Positions 1-14,500 of a stretch of 64,000 nucleotides of DNA are shown here, piece after piece. Both the position numbers and the translations under genes were made by a program. Position 1 is the first letter of the stretch; every line of letters begins with the position of its first letter. The notes under the pieces were generated by a model. The model worked only from the letters and a program-made list of their open reading frames with translations. It made no database searches and was not told the DNA's origin. This stretch comes from Owenia fusiformis (lineage: Eukaryota; Annelida; Polychaeta; Sabellida; Oweniidae), in NCBI GenBank assembly GCA_903813345.2, contig CAIIXF020000007.1, positions 25,779,564 to 25,843,563 on the forward strand, written 5' to 3'.

Positions 1-297
1 ACTGAGCCATAGCGGGTGGACTACTACCCTGCGTGCAGAGTCTAGTTAAACTACAAGACGAAGCTCTCTTTTAAGAAGTGAAGTCAAACGAATGCAAAGG
101 GTAGTGGACTACGTTACAACTGATTGTTTCGCACTGTTGTAATGACAGTGTCTGTTTCTGATTATAAGCCAATAACTAATAAGAATGAAAAATGAAAAAC
201 ATTAACTTGAAATTGAATCTGAAAATCAGGATGATAGCTTGTTACTAGTTTAGTTATAAAGATGAGAATTGCCAGCAGCTGTTAAAAATGTTCTTAC

Positions 298-938
298 TTG
301 CTGATTTAACGGTATAAGGAATAATGCCATTGGGCCACATCTTTCGAGAGTTCCTAATAGCATTATAGTCCTGGCCATCCTCTAGAAGGATATCACCTTC
401 AAACAGGTCACCTTCTTCTGGGTTGGTTGGCGCACCCTGAACATTAATATTGCATTATGTTATTCTGAATCTATGTACTGAATTATTTGAAGATGAAGTG
501 GACGTACTAAACTGAATTAAATTTCAAATTCGCCATCTGACATTTTTTATTTTTTATTTTTATTTATTTTTATTTTATTTCATGATAATATAACAATGGA
601 ATGTACAAAGCATGTGCACTCGACACCCTTAGTAATTGGGCGTATCAGTGCATATATCAAAAATTATTGCAGAGCAATCACAAAACATATAATATATAAC
701 AGTATAACATACATTATCTAAATTGTTTAGATGCAATACGGAAACTTTGAAGTCTGGATATAAATAATTAATTTAAATGGAATGTGATAAGGAAAGAAAA
801 TTATTGTGTTTTCGGCTAATATTTTCATTCATATGGCATCTAAATAGTCAATAAATATAGAATATTAGGCGATTGTTTGAATAAACTACCAACCTGTGCA
901 AGAGCTAGGGCAAGCCCTAGACATAATATATATTTCAT
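298..938 (-). CDS. Astacin-family metalloprotease, 5' part (paralog, partial)
   Basis: Two exons on the minus strand: 938-894 (15 codons) and 436-298. The first encodes a hydrophobic signal peptide (starts MKYILCLGLALALAQ) and ends at a GT donor. The second starts after an AG acceptor and encodes an astacin propeptide with the aspartate-switch motif FEGDI, then the start of the catalytic domain, MWPNGIIPYTV, ending at a GTAAG donor in phase 1. Exon structure, phases and protein sequence closely match exons 1 and 2 of the plus-strand gene starting at 1821, so the two are duplicates in head-to-head order. The zinc-binding exon is not in the window; the gene continues beyond base 1. Whether this paralog also carries ShK and serine-protease domains cannot be seen. 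No lesion is visible in the part present. Confidence 0.88.
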
Positions 939-1820
939 CCTTTCTTGTCCTTCAGTCAACCACGTGAAATAATAGTTATATTAGTCTACAATGCTATCAA
1001 TTATCTACAATATGCGTAACCTTGATATTGATCATGACAGTAGGGTTAACGGGGGTTAACTCGTAACTTAACTCGACCACAAATTATAGATGAAACCAAC
1101 ATTAAGTGTCCGAGTGATATCAGCGTGACATCGGGGTAGATAAAAGAGAGGTCGTTATGCGAAAAGTACACGGGCTACATGTATTTGTGATTATATGTCG
1201 ACCTTGTAAGTTTGAGTCAATCTATATCCAAGCAACAACCTCGACTTACTTTTCCCCTACATTAATCATTGCATTACATGATCTGTCATTTAAAGATACC
1301 ATTTTACAATAAAACTTGATTTCATCAAGCAGACTGTATCACGTGGTCAAAAACGCATCTTTTGGTTACCAACGTTTAAATTGAAGGGACGCCCTAACTT
1401 AAACCTGTATACATATAAGTACAAATACAATGCAAACTTTTGCCTGAACCTGAGGTCAAACAGGAAAGAATCCAACAAGTTGAATCAGATGTAGATGCTC
1501 TACCATGGGCAGACTTTTCCATGTGAACATTCCCATCAATACTTGCAATTTGTAAGTTAGTGAGCTTCTGACTTGACAAAGGAGAAAATACTTAGTATAA
1601 TTTCATATCGGTTCTTGCGTACTTTCACGGCCATCCCAATATGTTATCTATTTCTGAAACAATGCAATCATATCTTGCATAAATATATAATTTCGTCACA
1701 TTAACGTTATCTAGATGCTTACTGATATCACAGATATTTAACAGATAAGGACAGAGGTATAGTTAGAACTGACTAATGTTTCTGTCATTTTGACACACCG
1801 GCTACAACTAGAAGACATTG
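939..1820. promoter_or_regulatory. Shared intergenic region of two divergent astacin genes
   Basis: About 880 bases separate the two divergent start codons, so the promoters of both genes should lie here. A GATA-type site, AGATAAGG, stands at about 1743-1750, some 75 bases upstream of the plus-strand start. No clear TATA box at a suitable distance and no long conserved inverted segment was found. The regulatory role is inferred from position only. Confidence 0.4.
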
Positions 1821-2566
1821 ATGATGAAACATTTATTGTGCCTAGGGCTTGCCCTAGTGCTCGCACAGGTTGGTTATTTCCAAAAAATTCTCTTTAACAT
1901 CAAACAATTATAACCATTGACTGCTCTACAGGGTGTCCCCGAAGTAATGATAATTATGCTCTAACGTTTTAAATTGATAAGGAAACAATATGAAATTCAT
2001 TCAAATTAAAGATCATGATATAGGCCTAGGCTTCGTTAATATGCCGTGTATTCAATGTTCACGGGCGTAGCCTGTCATGAGGCTACAAAAATATATTTAT
2101 TCATACGTTTCTCTTTCAACTAAAACTGTAGAAGTTCAAATGTAGTAATACAAGTATACCTCATTTAGTCTCACTACTTTGCCTCACCTATTTACATTTG
2201 CCTCGCCAACGCCACTGCTATCATTAAAGGGACAAGAGAAAGGCGTAGATTCTGAGGTTATTTTGCAATAATTGCTTATATTTTAGCTCTGTGCGTTTCG
2301 ACATTATAAATCGCCAAATGCTTCCATATTTGATCAGACATTCCACTTTTGTAACTATAATTATATTAAAAATATTGGTATTTACATCCTCTATTCTTAA
2401 CACAATCTTTATTACATCTAGGGTGCGCCAACCAACCCAGAAGAGGGTGACATGTTTGAGGGTGATATCCTTCTAGAGGATGATCAAGACATCTACAATG
2501 CTATTAGGAACTCTGCACAGATGTGGCCTAATGGTGTTGTTCCTTACACAGTGTCAGTATCAATGA
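1821..2566 (+). CDS. Exons 1-2: signal peptide and astacin propeptide
   Basis: Exon 1 (to 1868) encodes Met-Lys followed by a Leu/Ala-rich core ending in Ala-Gln, a short signal peptide. Exon 2 (2422-2566) starts after an AG acceptor and encodes an acidic propeptide with FEGDI, in which the Asp should ligand the active-site zinc in the zymogen as in other astacins. It then gives the N-terminal strand of the mature enzyme, [11 protein letters not shown]. Exon 2 ends in phase 1 at a GTAAGT donor. The propeptide is short, around 35-40 residues. Confidence 0.9.
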
Positions 2567-5500
2567 GTAAGTGCATTTACATTGAATTCTCAAGTGTATC
2601 CAAACGTATCGACCTTTTCAGATGTTTCGGGAGTATTCCCACTATCGCCAATGACAATTAAATGAATGAATTCCCGGGGTACATGTATTTGTCCTGCAAT
2701 TCTGCCTGTAGTAACATGGCATCCACACACCATTTTCGTCTTTTTCGATCTTAACAAGATCTTGAATAGCAAATGATTTAAAGAAAACGAGTAACAGAAA
2801 TCAGACAATGAGCAATACCAGCATGTTACATTGTCTTACTATGTAAAACACGTGTCATTTTATTACAAAGCTTCTACTGAGCAGGCCAATCTAAATGCGG
2901 CCATTGCCGACTACAGCAGACACACATGCATCAAATGGGTGCCAAGGACAAACCAGCAGGCCTACGTGAACATTATCAAGGGAGGAGGGTAATTATTATT
3001 CACTGCATTGTCTCTCATTCTTTAAGAAAGGAAAAGGGATGCTAAAAGCGAAGCGAAGTGAAGAAGAGAGGACAAACAAAATGTGATCATCTGTGACTGA
3101 CAATCATCAAACTGATTGGTCAAATGTGACCACGTGACTTAAAGAAACAAAATGGCGATTCGAAATTAAAGATAAGAAAAGATGTAAGGAAAATGATCAT
3201 GCCAAGTAGAATATCACATCGATGTGTAAAAATGATAGATGGTGGAAAACGAAAAAAGGCTAATCTTCTTGTCCATGGCCGTGCGCATATCCATAATTGT
3301 ATGTGTTTAGAATGACATGGCCAACTGGTCAACAGAAGAGGGTGGGGTAGAGGATGATATAACGGAGCAAACATGTGTTATATATCCTAAATCGTTATGA
3401 CCTGCAAATATATTACCTACTAACTTTAAGGGGAGGCATCAAAAGACCAATGTCTGATCTAGTTTGGGGGAGGGGGTCAAAGCTATTTCAGTTAACAGGA
3501 TCTTAAGAGGTTCTGGACAAATCATTTGATTCTGGACTTGACATATTTTTTTTCCAACGAAATCACATCCAAGGGTTGAATTTTTATTGGATATTTAGAG
3601 AGCGAGTCCTGTATTGATTTCAATAAAAAGGTTAAAATAGAACGCTATTTGAGAGTTAATCTTATACTTTCATTACATTGATAAATTAAGGCAAATTCTG
3701 AAAAATTTTAAAGTGCATTTTTTATGAAATATTATCCAAGTATTTAGATGAAACGGTCTTATTTAAATACAAATCATAACATGATGATATTTTTTCATAA
3801 AATATTTCTTCAAGAAATTCAATTGAAGGCTCAAGATAAAACGAGCTAATTTAGGTGAAAACCCTTACATGATGATGTGTTTTCATGACTTCTTTCATAA
3901 AATTCCATCAAGGGGTGAAAATAAAATGATCGAATTTAAGTGATTTAAGGATCACGAGGATAGGTTTTCTTTTATATTTTCTATGAAATCCCATCCAGTG
4001 GTCAAGGTAAAATTTTTATTTGGTATATTTGGTCACGTGTTCGAACACATAGAACCATATAGGAACGTCATTTTGAATGTTACGTGATAAATCCATATAA
4101 GGCTTTTAGAACAATGTGGGGAAAGATGAGGGGAAACCCCTGACACCTGTTCACAATTTTATCCGAACGTTCATCGGATCATTTCGGTTTTTATGCACTT
4201 CATTATTTTACCGAAGTTTGCCGATTCGATTCGTCGTATTTCGGAATATTGGGGACAATTTTATACTCCATTGGGAGTATTTTTAATCTACTTCTTATTA
4301 CGAAGATTCCCGAACCTTGTTCGGATTAATCCGGATTTTCTGACCTACTTCATCTACCGAGATTTAACGAGTTTACATTCGGCTCATTTCGGAATCCTGG
4401 TGACAATTTTATACTCCATTGGAGTATTTTTGATCTACTTCTTATGACGAAGATTTCCGAACCTTGTTCGGATTAATCCGGATTTTCTGACCTACTTCAT
4501 CTACCGAGATTTAACGAGTTTACATTCGTCTCATTTCGGAATCCTGGTGACAATTTTATACTCCATTGGAGTATTTTTGATCTACTTTTTCTGGATTTTG
4601 CCCTACTTATTATATCTTTACAACAAGCAAATCAAAAAATTCGCCATGAACGGGTCTCGATCGACTAACCTAGAGCATGGAAGCTAGGCACGTTAGCCAT
4701 GAAAGGATAAAAGTATTATATATTTATACCGAGCGTCAATTCAAAATGATCTTCACTTTTGACTGCACGTAAATACAACTCGTCAGTTGTATCCAGAATA
4801 GATGAACGCCTATGGTACTAGTGAATAACCAAGTCCCAGGCGAGTGGTTCGCACCCCACCGTGATATGTTATTTTTGCTTTTTTAATACGACAGAAAGGA
4901 GCAAGGTCACTGGCATGTAGCGGTCCTGATATCGATACATTCTACACGCAATAAAACCAGATACCTGCGTGTGATTAAAACTACATGTTAGAGCGTCGAT
5001 ATCCTACAAATCCTATTTTTTCATAACAATATTTTTTCATGAAATCCAATCGAAGGGTGAAGATAAAACGATCTTTTAGGTAAAACAGCTTTACATGATC
5101 TGGTGATGTGTTTTCATAACTTTTTTCATAAAAGACCATTCTCGGTTTGGAGAACAAAGTTCGTCACTCTAATTGAGCGTTATCCCTGCTTCGGACAAAT
5201 TTGATTTTTTTTTTACATAATATAGATTTGAATGTCTTCTTTTGAATAGTCATAGTTTAATTTGGGTAATATTTCTAGATTTTTCATATAAAAATTACTT
5301 GTGAAACACCCAACGTCGCTTTTATGATTCGTACCACTTTTTTAACTTGGTGTATTGCATATTTCCGTGGGTTGATTTGAAAAAAAGACAAACAACGTAT
5401 ACATGAATATGTCATAAGCATATAGTGAGATAATTGTTAGATTAGGTTTGCTATAAGTGACTTTAAAACAAAAAAATAAAAAACATTAGTTCACGTGTTA

Positions 5501-8500
5501 AAGTCCCATTGACCACGACATCAAGGAAAATTGAGCTTTTTGTCATCAGACATCTTTATATATGGAACTAGCTATGTACTACATTTTTAAATACACTCAC
5601 ATTGTACATGTAGCTGTAATATCTAAGATGTTATTTTTATTGATGAAAAGATTCTTACATACTAAAGTTACATTAAAATATCAATTGCAATAGCCACCTG
5701 TTTTTAACATCCCTTTGTCACTCATCCCTTAATTATCTCTGTGTATCTTAAACGTGTGTGTGTTCGATGTTGATAGCACCCGAGTGCAACCTAAGGAGCA
5801 CATACAATACATTTTGTGTATGCCCAGTCTGGCCGCCTTATATCTGCCTGCACCGAGAAATGGGCGCAGCTTTGACAATTAACGAATGATATAACGATAT
5901 CACGGATTTCACCGAATGTTATTCATCCCTAAATAGCTTTTTTATTTAGTCTTATGATCCGACTGATGTTTCAATTTTTTGCAGTGACTCTGAAATTGCT
6001 GCCCCAGATATGACATCACAGCGACTCATTTTCCTACATTTAAATCACTAAACTAAATCAATTGAAACATAATCATTAAAGAATGAGGACCTTGTATTTT
6101 ACTTTGGACGAGGGTAGTGGCCATGTCTTGGCATGGCTAGTTGTGCATTAACGTTTGATACTGTTGTGCGGATAAAAATAATGAATATATGTTAAAGTAG
6201 CACTAAACAGATACTTTTAAAGTTAAAAGAATATAGTTACATTTAAAGAATGGGCCCAACGAATAGATATTGAATATAGGACTCGTTTGATGAAACGTTC
6301 GTTCTTTTAATTCTAATAAACCTAGAAATCAATCAACGATTAAGTAAATTGACAAGACTTCATGTTCAAGTTGGCTGAATTTCGTGTAACTTAACTCTGT
6401 TATGTTTCTAGATTTTACATATGGAGAACAGAATTCGAAATCATAATCACAATCGTATTTTAAGGCAAATAGGCCATGAATATGCTTTTAGTTACACGGT
6501 GGATGATCAAATTAACACATTTTGGATGTTGAATTTCATTTCAAGTTCATTCGAATTTACGCATTATCGTGGGAAAGCCCATGGCATTATCCAATAAAAT
6601 TGATATATATACTGTCTAGGCTGAGACTAACATATATAATGTTATTTAATGTATTTAATATACAGGATATATCTGAGAAAGTTATGCAATTTATCTACAC
6701 GAGAAATAGTAGGGACCGAGGGTTGATATACGAGTATTACCTTTACCTGTCGAAAATCGAGTATAAACTATGAGGATTAGATACGCATTGAATGTAATGG
6801 AACCGTCATGTAATAATTAGAAATGATAATCACAATCAAATCATGAATATTTTATCTAGATTTAAAGCGCTTAAGATTTATTTTTAAAACTCAACCGAAC
6901 TATTAACATTTAAAAGCACCGAACGAATTTTCTGGGGATTGCTGATGAGCGGGTGGGATGGGATGGGAGGGATAAAATGAAATACTAGATAAAATATTGA
7001 TACCTTTACGCATGTCAATCTCAAATTAGAATGCATATATCATTATCTCTTTTATTCTTCTGTATTGTAATACGATAGTCTGATTATTGTCAATATCCTA
7101 TACATGAAATAATGTACAACGTGTATTCTACATTGAATAACAAACGAAATAAAACTCATCTTTGTACGAATTTATTTTTCATATGACACAAAGTATCATA
7201 ACATTGTTATATGTTGCATTTACGACTACTACAGCAAATCAGAAAATTCGTACAATATCAAACGTAAGAGTTGTTCACAAATACATTGGTATTTTGATAT
7301 GAGTATCATGTAGTATTAAAATATTAAAATCATATGATCAGCAAGTTTATAAGCTTAATATTGTATTGTTTTTTATTTAAGTGTCGCATGCTTAATTTCA
7401 TACATATACATCTGTACAATCATCCAAAAAGCCTCGAGCCACCAATGGCTAATGAGACACTGCTAATCAAAATAAATCATATAATATTATATAATAAGAT
7501 GCATAATATGAGTCAGTTGCAGAAATAGGATTATGAATAAAGCAAAGTTCATGACCTCTATTACGAACATTGTTTGATGAACTCGATCACTCAGTCAGTT
7601 GTTGAACATATGCAAATGTGGTCAGGTTATAAATATAAGTACAATTTAAGTCCATGATATTTTCACATATTGAACATAACACTCAGTTCACAAAGAGATG
7701 TATACAAATCTAATCCACAAGTAGAAATGATTGTTTCATGCTGTTTATGCATTGTGTATAAACTGTAATCCAAAACATGAATAAAGTGGGCAAGAGGTGG
7801 TTGTATGATGGCCCATAAAATCACATTATGTAACACCGGCACCCTGGTTCAATATAGTGCAGTGGCCCATGTTTGATATACGTACATCAAAACTCATGTT
7901 TTTTCAAGGAAAGAAGCTAGATTAGTGATATATTGAAAAATCAAACTACTATACCCCAATACTGTAACCCGTATTTCTTTAAAAGGAATACAGGCTACAG
8001 TGAAGTTGCAAATGGAGGACCTTTGTTTATTTCCATAGTTCTGGAGGAATACTAGATTTTACATTGTATAGATTCATCGAGCAGTTTGCAACGCACTATC
8101 ACCAGAAAAGTCCTATGGAAAAGGACAAAGAATACCCGCTCTATTTGCAACTTAACTGTACCCTGTATTCTTTTTAAATGTGTTCACGTGGTAGGGTAGT
8201 GTGATACTCCCTCTGCCTATGCCTACATCGTTCAATCTTTTTTTCATAGTATAACGCCTTATTAATACAACAGTTATTGAGCTGTTAATTAAGAAAACAT
8301 ACTAACAAACAAACCACCGAGTTTAGAGTAAGACATATACATGTATTGTTCTATTATCAAATCATATATTGTGTCCCAATTCTAAAACGTTAACAGTTTA
8401 TGGTGTACAATAAAACTATTACTATTAACCACTTTAATATATTGTTACCCTGTGGATCCCAGGGTTTTGATATGTTCTACAAAGTCATGCAAAGACAGAC

Positions 8501-11500
8501 CATATATGCACTAAAAATATCTGTGACACTTGTATGATATGTATTCCACTTTGAACCACCATATATTTCAATATTGTGAAAATATATATTTCCCAAATTA
8601 TGAAATAAAGGAGCTTGTATTCGCGAATGCCGCTAACGCCTGTCGGCTATCGGATAAACCTACTTTACTATTTTATGGGCAATTCATTAAAATATCAATG
8701 GAATATTGTCAGGTTCTTTTCATATTTAAATGAGTCGCCCATAGAATGGTAGGTTAATCCGGAAGCTGAAATCTTCCATTCCCAAATCATAGTCTTAGCT
8801 TGTATTCGCAAATGCAACTAACGCCTGTCGGCTACCGGATTAACCTATTATTTTACTGGAAACTCATGTCAATACGAATAGTACCTGCCACTATTCCATT
8901 CATATTTAAATGACTTGGTCATATTATACTGGGTTAATCAGGTAGCCGGAAGGCGTTAGTTGCATTCGCGAATATAAGGTTAGCTTGTATTCAATAATGC
9001 AAGAAACGCCTGTCGGCTACCGGATTAAACTACCTCTGAAGACATCGGGATTTTAAAGCGGCGTGCAAAGCGTAATCGGGTACACCCCAGTTCTCCGAAA
9101 CCCAGTTGTCCGAAACCCATTACTCCGAAAAATAAAGTCATAATTTACCAGAGAAAGCGGGGGGCGTAGCTTACTTAAACTTACGTCAGTTTCATGCCAT
9201 GTATTTGGCCAAATTAATGGCATGGACGCATTCTGTTATTCATAGATCTCTCTCTCACTTTGAATTGCATCCACTGCATGGCGTTACCAGAATGGCAGGA
9301 ACGGGAGATTTATTTTACATTGTGATTCTAAAAAAAGGTTATTAAAACACAATATATATTACGGAACAGTTTATCTTATCTTCTTCAATCTCTTTTATAT
9401 AGGCAAAATAAAATGAAACATTTTGAAACAGATAAAATAATTTATCGCATAGAACTTTAAGAATAAAACAGTATACAAATTACGTTGTCAAAATATTTCG
9501 TCGCATTTAATTTCTTAGTCTCGGTCTCTTATCAAATCGTAAAAAAATAAAACATTCTATACTTAATCACTTGGGATTTATGTTTCGGCATTCGTTTCAG
9601 GCATTTGTTTTTTATGTTCTTCTCCTGAAATGTATTTGTTTGACAATAATCAGAGAAAGTGCGTATACGTATAAATATGCCACGCAAACAAACGGGTGTG
9701 ACTTCAATTTCTTGTCTGTCTGAGGACGTATTGGGAACGAGGTAGAATTAAAGAATTCTTATGAACGAGTCATGCAAGATACTAGAACTAGTAAAGTAAT
9801 GTAAATGGATAAGTTAATTTCTGATGGATCTGGATATAATATATTTCAAAACTTTGTAAACACTAGATAACTTCATTTAGGCAGATATAGTATCTTGATA
9901 TATTTGGCTATCATGCGTTTAAAATACGTTCCTAAAACTATGAAGACGTTAGGTGAGAAATATTGCTATTGTACGTTCGAAAAGTATTTGGTTGTATTTT
10001 GTAGTTCTCAAGTTACCCATGAACTTTCGTGGGCTAATTAGCGTCTTGACTTAGCATATTTAGCCTAATTTTGCAATGATGTCAACGTGATTCAAATGTT
10101 ATGCTGTCGTGATTCGCAGAGGTTGCGACAAGATTCGTTTTACAACAGATGTAACTATGAGAACATGAAAGCTCATAATCCTGATTATGCAACCTTATAC
10201 AATCGTTATCTTTGGGACAATAGCCCAAAAACAAGGTACTCGTGAACGAGAGTTGAATTTGCTCCGTGAACGATAGGATACGCTGTTCCCCACCAACAAA
10301 ATACAGACATATGCTTCAGTGTCCTCAACGCAGATTGTAGAGAACAAGAGAAAAAATGAAATATACTTTGCCATAACAGAATACTGTTAAAGTATTGTTT
10401 ATTAAGTTTATTAAGTTTCACAAATAACTTTTAAATGCCTTCTTTACCGTCAACGGACACTCAAATAAATACACAATACAATGCAATGCAATGTAATACA
10501 ACGCATTACAATACAAACTAAATTAGAGTATTTGTGCATAGCATTTTCCCCTTTTGTTTGAAGGATATTTTAAGAATAATTTCAGCGTTCGTACACACCA
10601 GGAAATGTCAGGGTTTTGATTTAATTTTCCAAGTGCCTGAAATGTCAGAGAATTTTAAAATAAGGTCAAAAAGGGCCAAAGAGTCCGGGAATTTTGAAAC
10701 TGTAGACATGTCATGGAAATGTCAGGGAAATTTGTATCAGTGTTGAAAAAATGATGTTCCAGAAAAATAAATTTTAGGACTATGACAGGATCTCAATGAA
10801 ATCCAAAATGTAACATTTAGTTGATTCCACACGGGGCGTGTACATTGTCTAACATATATCTAAAAGGTTTACACTGTCTTGATTAATGAACTTCTTAGAT
10901 CTAGTCGCGCTTCAGAAGTGGAAATCCTTCAATTATCAGAGGTTAATGTTTCTAAAACTGTATTGAAATAAACGTACGTCTTGTTTTCAAACCTACACCT
11001 TGCTCCTTTCTGTCATATTAATAAAGCAAAAATAACATATCACGGTGGGATACGAACCACTCGCCTGGGATTTGGTTATTCACTAACACCATAGGCGTTC
11101 ACCTATTCTGGATACAACTGACGAGTTGTATCTAAGTGGAGTCAAAAGCGAAGATCATTCTAAATTGACGCTCGGTATAAATATATGATACTTTTATCAT
11201 CTCACACAGGTGAACGTTAGCCTCATGGCTAGCGTGTTTAGCTTCCACTCTCTAGGTTAGTCGATCGAAACCCGTTCATGGCGAACTTTTTGATTTGCTT
11301 GCTGTCAACTTATAATAAGTAGGGCAAAATCCAGAAAAAGTAGATCAAAAATACTCCAATGGAGTATAAAATTGTCACCAGGATTCCGAAATGAGACGAA
11401 TGTTAACTCGTTAAATCTCGGTAGATAAAGTAGGTCAGAAAATCCGGATTAATCCGAACTGATTCGGGAATCTTCGTCATAAGAAGTAGATCAAAAATCC

Positions 11501-14500
11501 AGAGAAGTAGATCAAAAATACTCCAATGGAGTATAAAATTGTCACCAGGATTCCGAAATGAGCCGAATGTAAACTCGTTAAATCTCGGTAGATGAAGTAG
11601 GTCAGAAAATCCGGATTAATCCGAACAAGGTTCGGGAATCTTCGTAATAAGAAGTAGATTAAAAATACTCCCAATGGAGTATAAAATTGTCCCCAATATT
11701 CCGAAATACGACGAATCGAATCGGCAAACTTCGGTAAAATAATGAAGTGCATAAAAACCGAAATGATCCGATGAACGTTCGGATAAAATCGTGAACAGGT
11801 GTCAGGGGTTTCCCCTCATCTTTCCCCACATTGTTCTAAAAGCCTTATATGGATTTATCACGTAACATTCAAAATGACGTTCCTATATGGTTCTATGGGT
11901 TCGAACACGTGACCAAATATACCAAATAAAAATTTTACCTTGACCACTGGATGGGATTTCATAGAAAATATCCAAGAAAACCTATCCTCGTGATCCTTAA
12001 ATCACTTAAATTCGATCATTTTATTTTCACCCCTTGATGGAATTTTATGAAAGAAGTCATGAAAACACATCATCATGTAAGGGTTTTCACCTAAATTAGC
12101 TCGTTTTATCTTGAGCCTTCAATTGAATTTCTTGAAGAAATATTTTATGAAAAAATATCATCATGTTATGATTTGTATTTAAATAAGACCGTTTCATCTA
12201 AATACTTGGATAATATTTCATAAAAAATGCACTTTAAAATTTTTCAGAATTTGCCTTAATTTATCAATGTAATGAAAGTATAAGATTAACTCTCAAATAG
12301 CGTTCTATTTTAACCTTTTTATTGAAATCAATACAGGACTCGCTCTCTAAATATCCAATAAAAATTCAACCCTTGGATGTGATTTCGTTGGAAAAAAAAT
12401 ATGTCAAGTCCAGAATCAAATGATTTGTCCAGAACCTCTTAAGATCCTGTTAGTTTGCTATCCGACAAATTTCAACATTTAAATTTTTGCTATTTCGACT
12501 CGATATGCCTTGGAATGGTTAAAAAATAAAGACTTTACCAGATGCCTTCTTCACCAAGATGCATGCAACGTGGAATATTATTCCTATTGTTGTTGGGACA
12601 TGTTTTAAGAATCATAAATAAGTTATAGCACTGCCCCCATGAAAGTCCAAATTGAGTCGCTAAAACATGTGAAAAGTCTGCGATCAACTTTCATTTTATT
12701 TAGTTTTGAGGGGGAAGGGGGGGGGGGTCCAACTCAAACTAGATTTATTTTGTTTCCTATCAGATATTGAACTTTTGATGCCTCTCATAAGTAAACGATT
12801 ATACTCCTTGGTCGATATGAACGATATCTGTGTCATATGAATGTTACAAATTCAAATTAGGTGCTACTCTAACGTTGGCACACTGAGACGTGTACAGACA
12901 TTGAGTTTGGGACGTGGCTGTTGGTCAAAGGGTATCATTATCCACGAGATGATGCACGCTGTTGGATTCTTCCACGAACAAAGCAGAAGCGACAGAGATA
13001 ACTATGTGACAATCATGCTGCAGAACGTCCGACCAGGTACGAATTTCTCAGAAGAAAAATAGCAAATAAAAGAACACATGTAGAACGTATTAAAAACCTC
13101 AGTTAAAACAGAATTCGAGATAGAGATGTCAATGTGTCTTCAGCCAAATATATTATTGAATATTCAATGTATATGGATTTGATCTGTATGTAAATTATGT
13201 ATAATGTTTTGTGTAAGAAAGATGCAATAAAAAATTTAAAAAAGTCTTCAGCCAAATATAATCGTACTCCAATGTTTGATTTAGTTTGAAGATATCAAAC
13301 AATAATGGCCAGCCTCCTTGTATGTACATAGCATATTAAGATGTATATTTCCTTACTTTGTCAGGAATGGAACACAACTTTAACAAGTACCCCTCCAGCC
13401 AAGTGAATGATCTCCTTACCTACGACTACGGATCCGTGATGCACTACCAAGCTGGGGCGTTTTCCAAAAATGGACAACCAACAATCGTCGCCAAAACCCC
13501 TGGGACCAGACTTGGTCAGAGGGCTGGATTCTCACAGTTGGACATTCGTAAAATAAATATGCTTTACAAGTGCAGCGGCGGCGGTGGTGGTAAGCTTTGA
13601 GTTATGAACAAGGAACATATTTTATCTTAAGTCGCTCAGAATAACGGTTCGAAAGCATACTTCTTTTCTGTTAACTAACTACATGTGCCCACCACAGAAG
13701 CTTTAATAATGAACTATTCGGCATCATACTTCACTGTAACTTGTATATCTTCAGGAGGCGGTGTAACCCCAAGACCAACCCCTAGGCCAACCATCAGGCC
13801 AACAACCCGCAGATTCACTACGCCAAGAGTCACCCCTGGTGGAAGTAAGTAAAACGAGATTTTTAACGGGAGATTTTGAAAAAACGGGGGTTTTTACTGG
13901 AGATTATTTTAAAAAGGTATTTTTCGCAGTAAATTTAAAAAAACGTGACTTTTTTACGGAAGATTTCAGAAAAAACGGGAGTTTTTGTGGTAGGTTCTGA
14001 AAAAAAGGGAGTTTTTACAGAAGGTTTTGAAAAAACGGGAGTTTTTGCGGTAGATTTAAAAAAAAACGGGAATTTTTACGGTAGATTTCTGAAAAAACGG
14101 GAGTTTTTACGATAGATATCTGAAAAAAACGGGAGTTTTTACGGTAGATTCTGAAAAAACGGGAGTTTTTACGGAAGATTCTGAAAAAACGGGAGTTTTT
14201 ATGGTAGATTTCGGAAAAACGGGAGTTTTTTACGGTAGATTTCGGAAAAACGGGAGTTTTTACGGTAGATTTCTAAAAAAAAACTGGAGTATTTACGGTA
14301 GATTTTGAAAAACGGGAGTTTTTACGGTAGATTTCTGAAAAAAACGGGAGTTTTTACTTTAGATTTTGAAAAAACTGAAATTTTTACGGTAGATTTTGAA
14401 AGAACGGCAGTTTTTACGGTAGATTTCGGAAAAAACGTGAGTTTTTACGGTAGATTAAGGAAAACGGGAGTTCTTACGGTAGGTTTCTGACAAAACGGGT

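Larger units (their letters stand above)
3493..12452. mobile_element. 9-kb transposon-like element with 1.4-kb inverted terminal arms (intron 3)
   Basis: The segment 3493-4906 is repeated, nearly identical and inverted, at 10998-12452. The outer ends read TAACAGGATCTTAAGAGG on the left and its complement on the right. The middle (about 4.9-11.0 kb) is AT-rich and has no open frame above about 80 codons, so the element looks non-autonomous or internally decayed. A flanking target duplication is not clear; a TA dinucleotide would fit but is weak evidence. The element fills nearly all of intron 3 of the astacin chimera. Confidence 0.75.

Noticed and set aside
4193-4447. 84-codon frame repeated inverted at 11477-11752 (91 codons)
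   Set aside because: It is translation of the 148-bp tandem repeat in the arms of the intron-3 element; the period is not a multiple tied to any domain and no start or splice context supports a gene.
14305-14490. 61-codon frame with a repeating FYGR/VDF pattern
   Set aside because: It is translated minisatellite.
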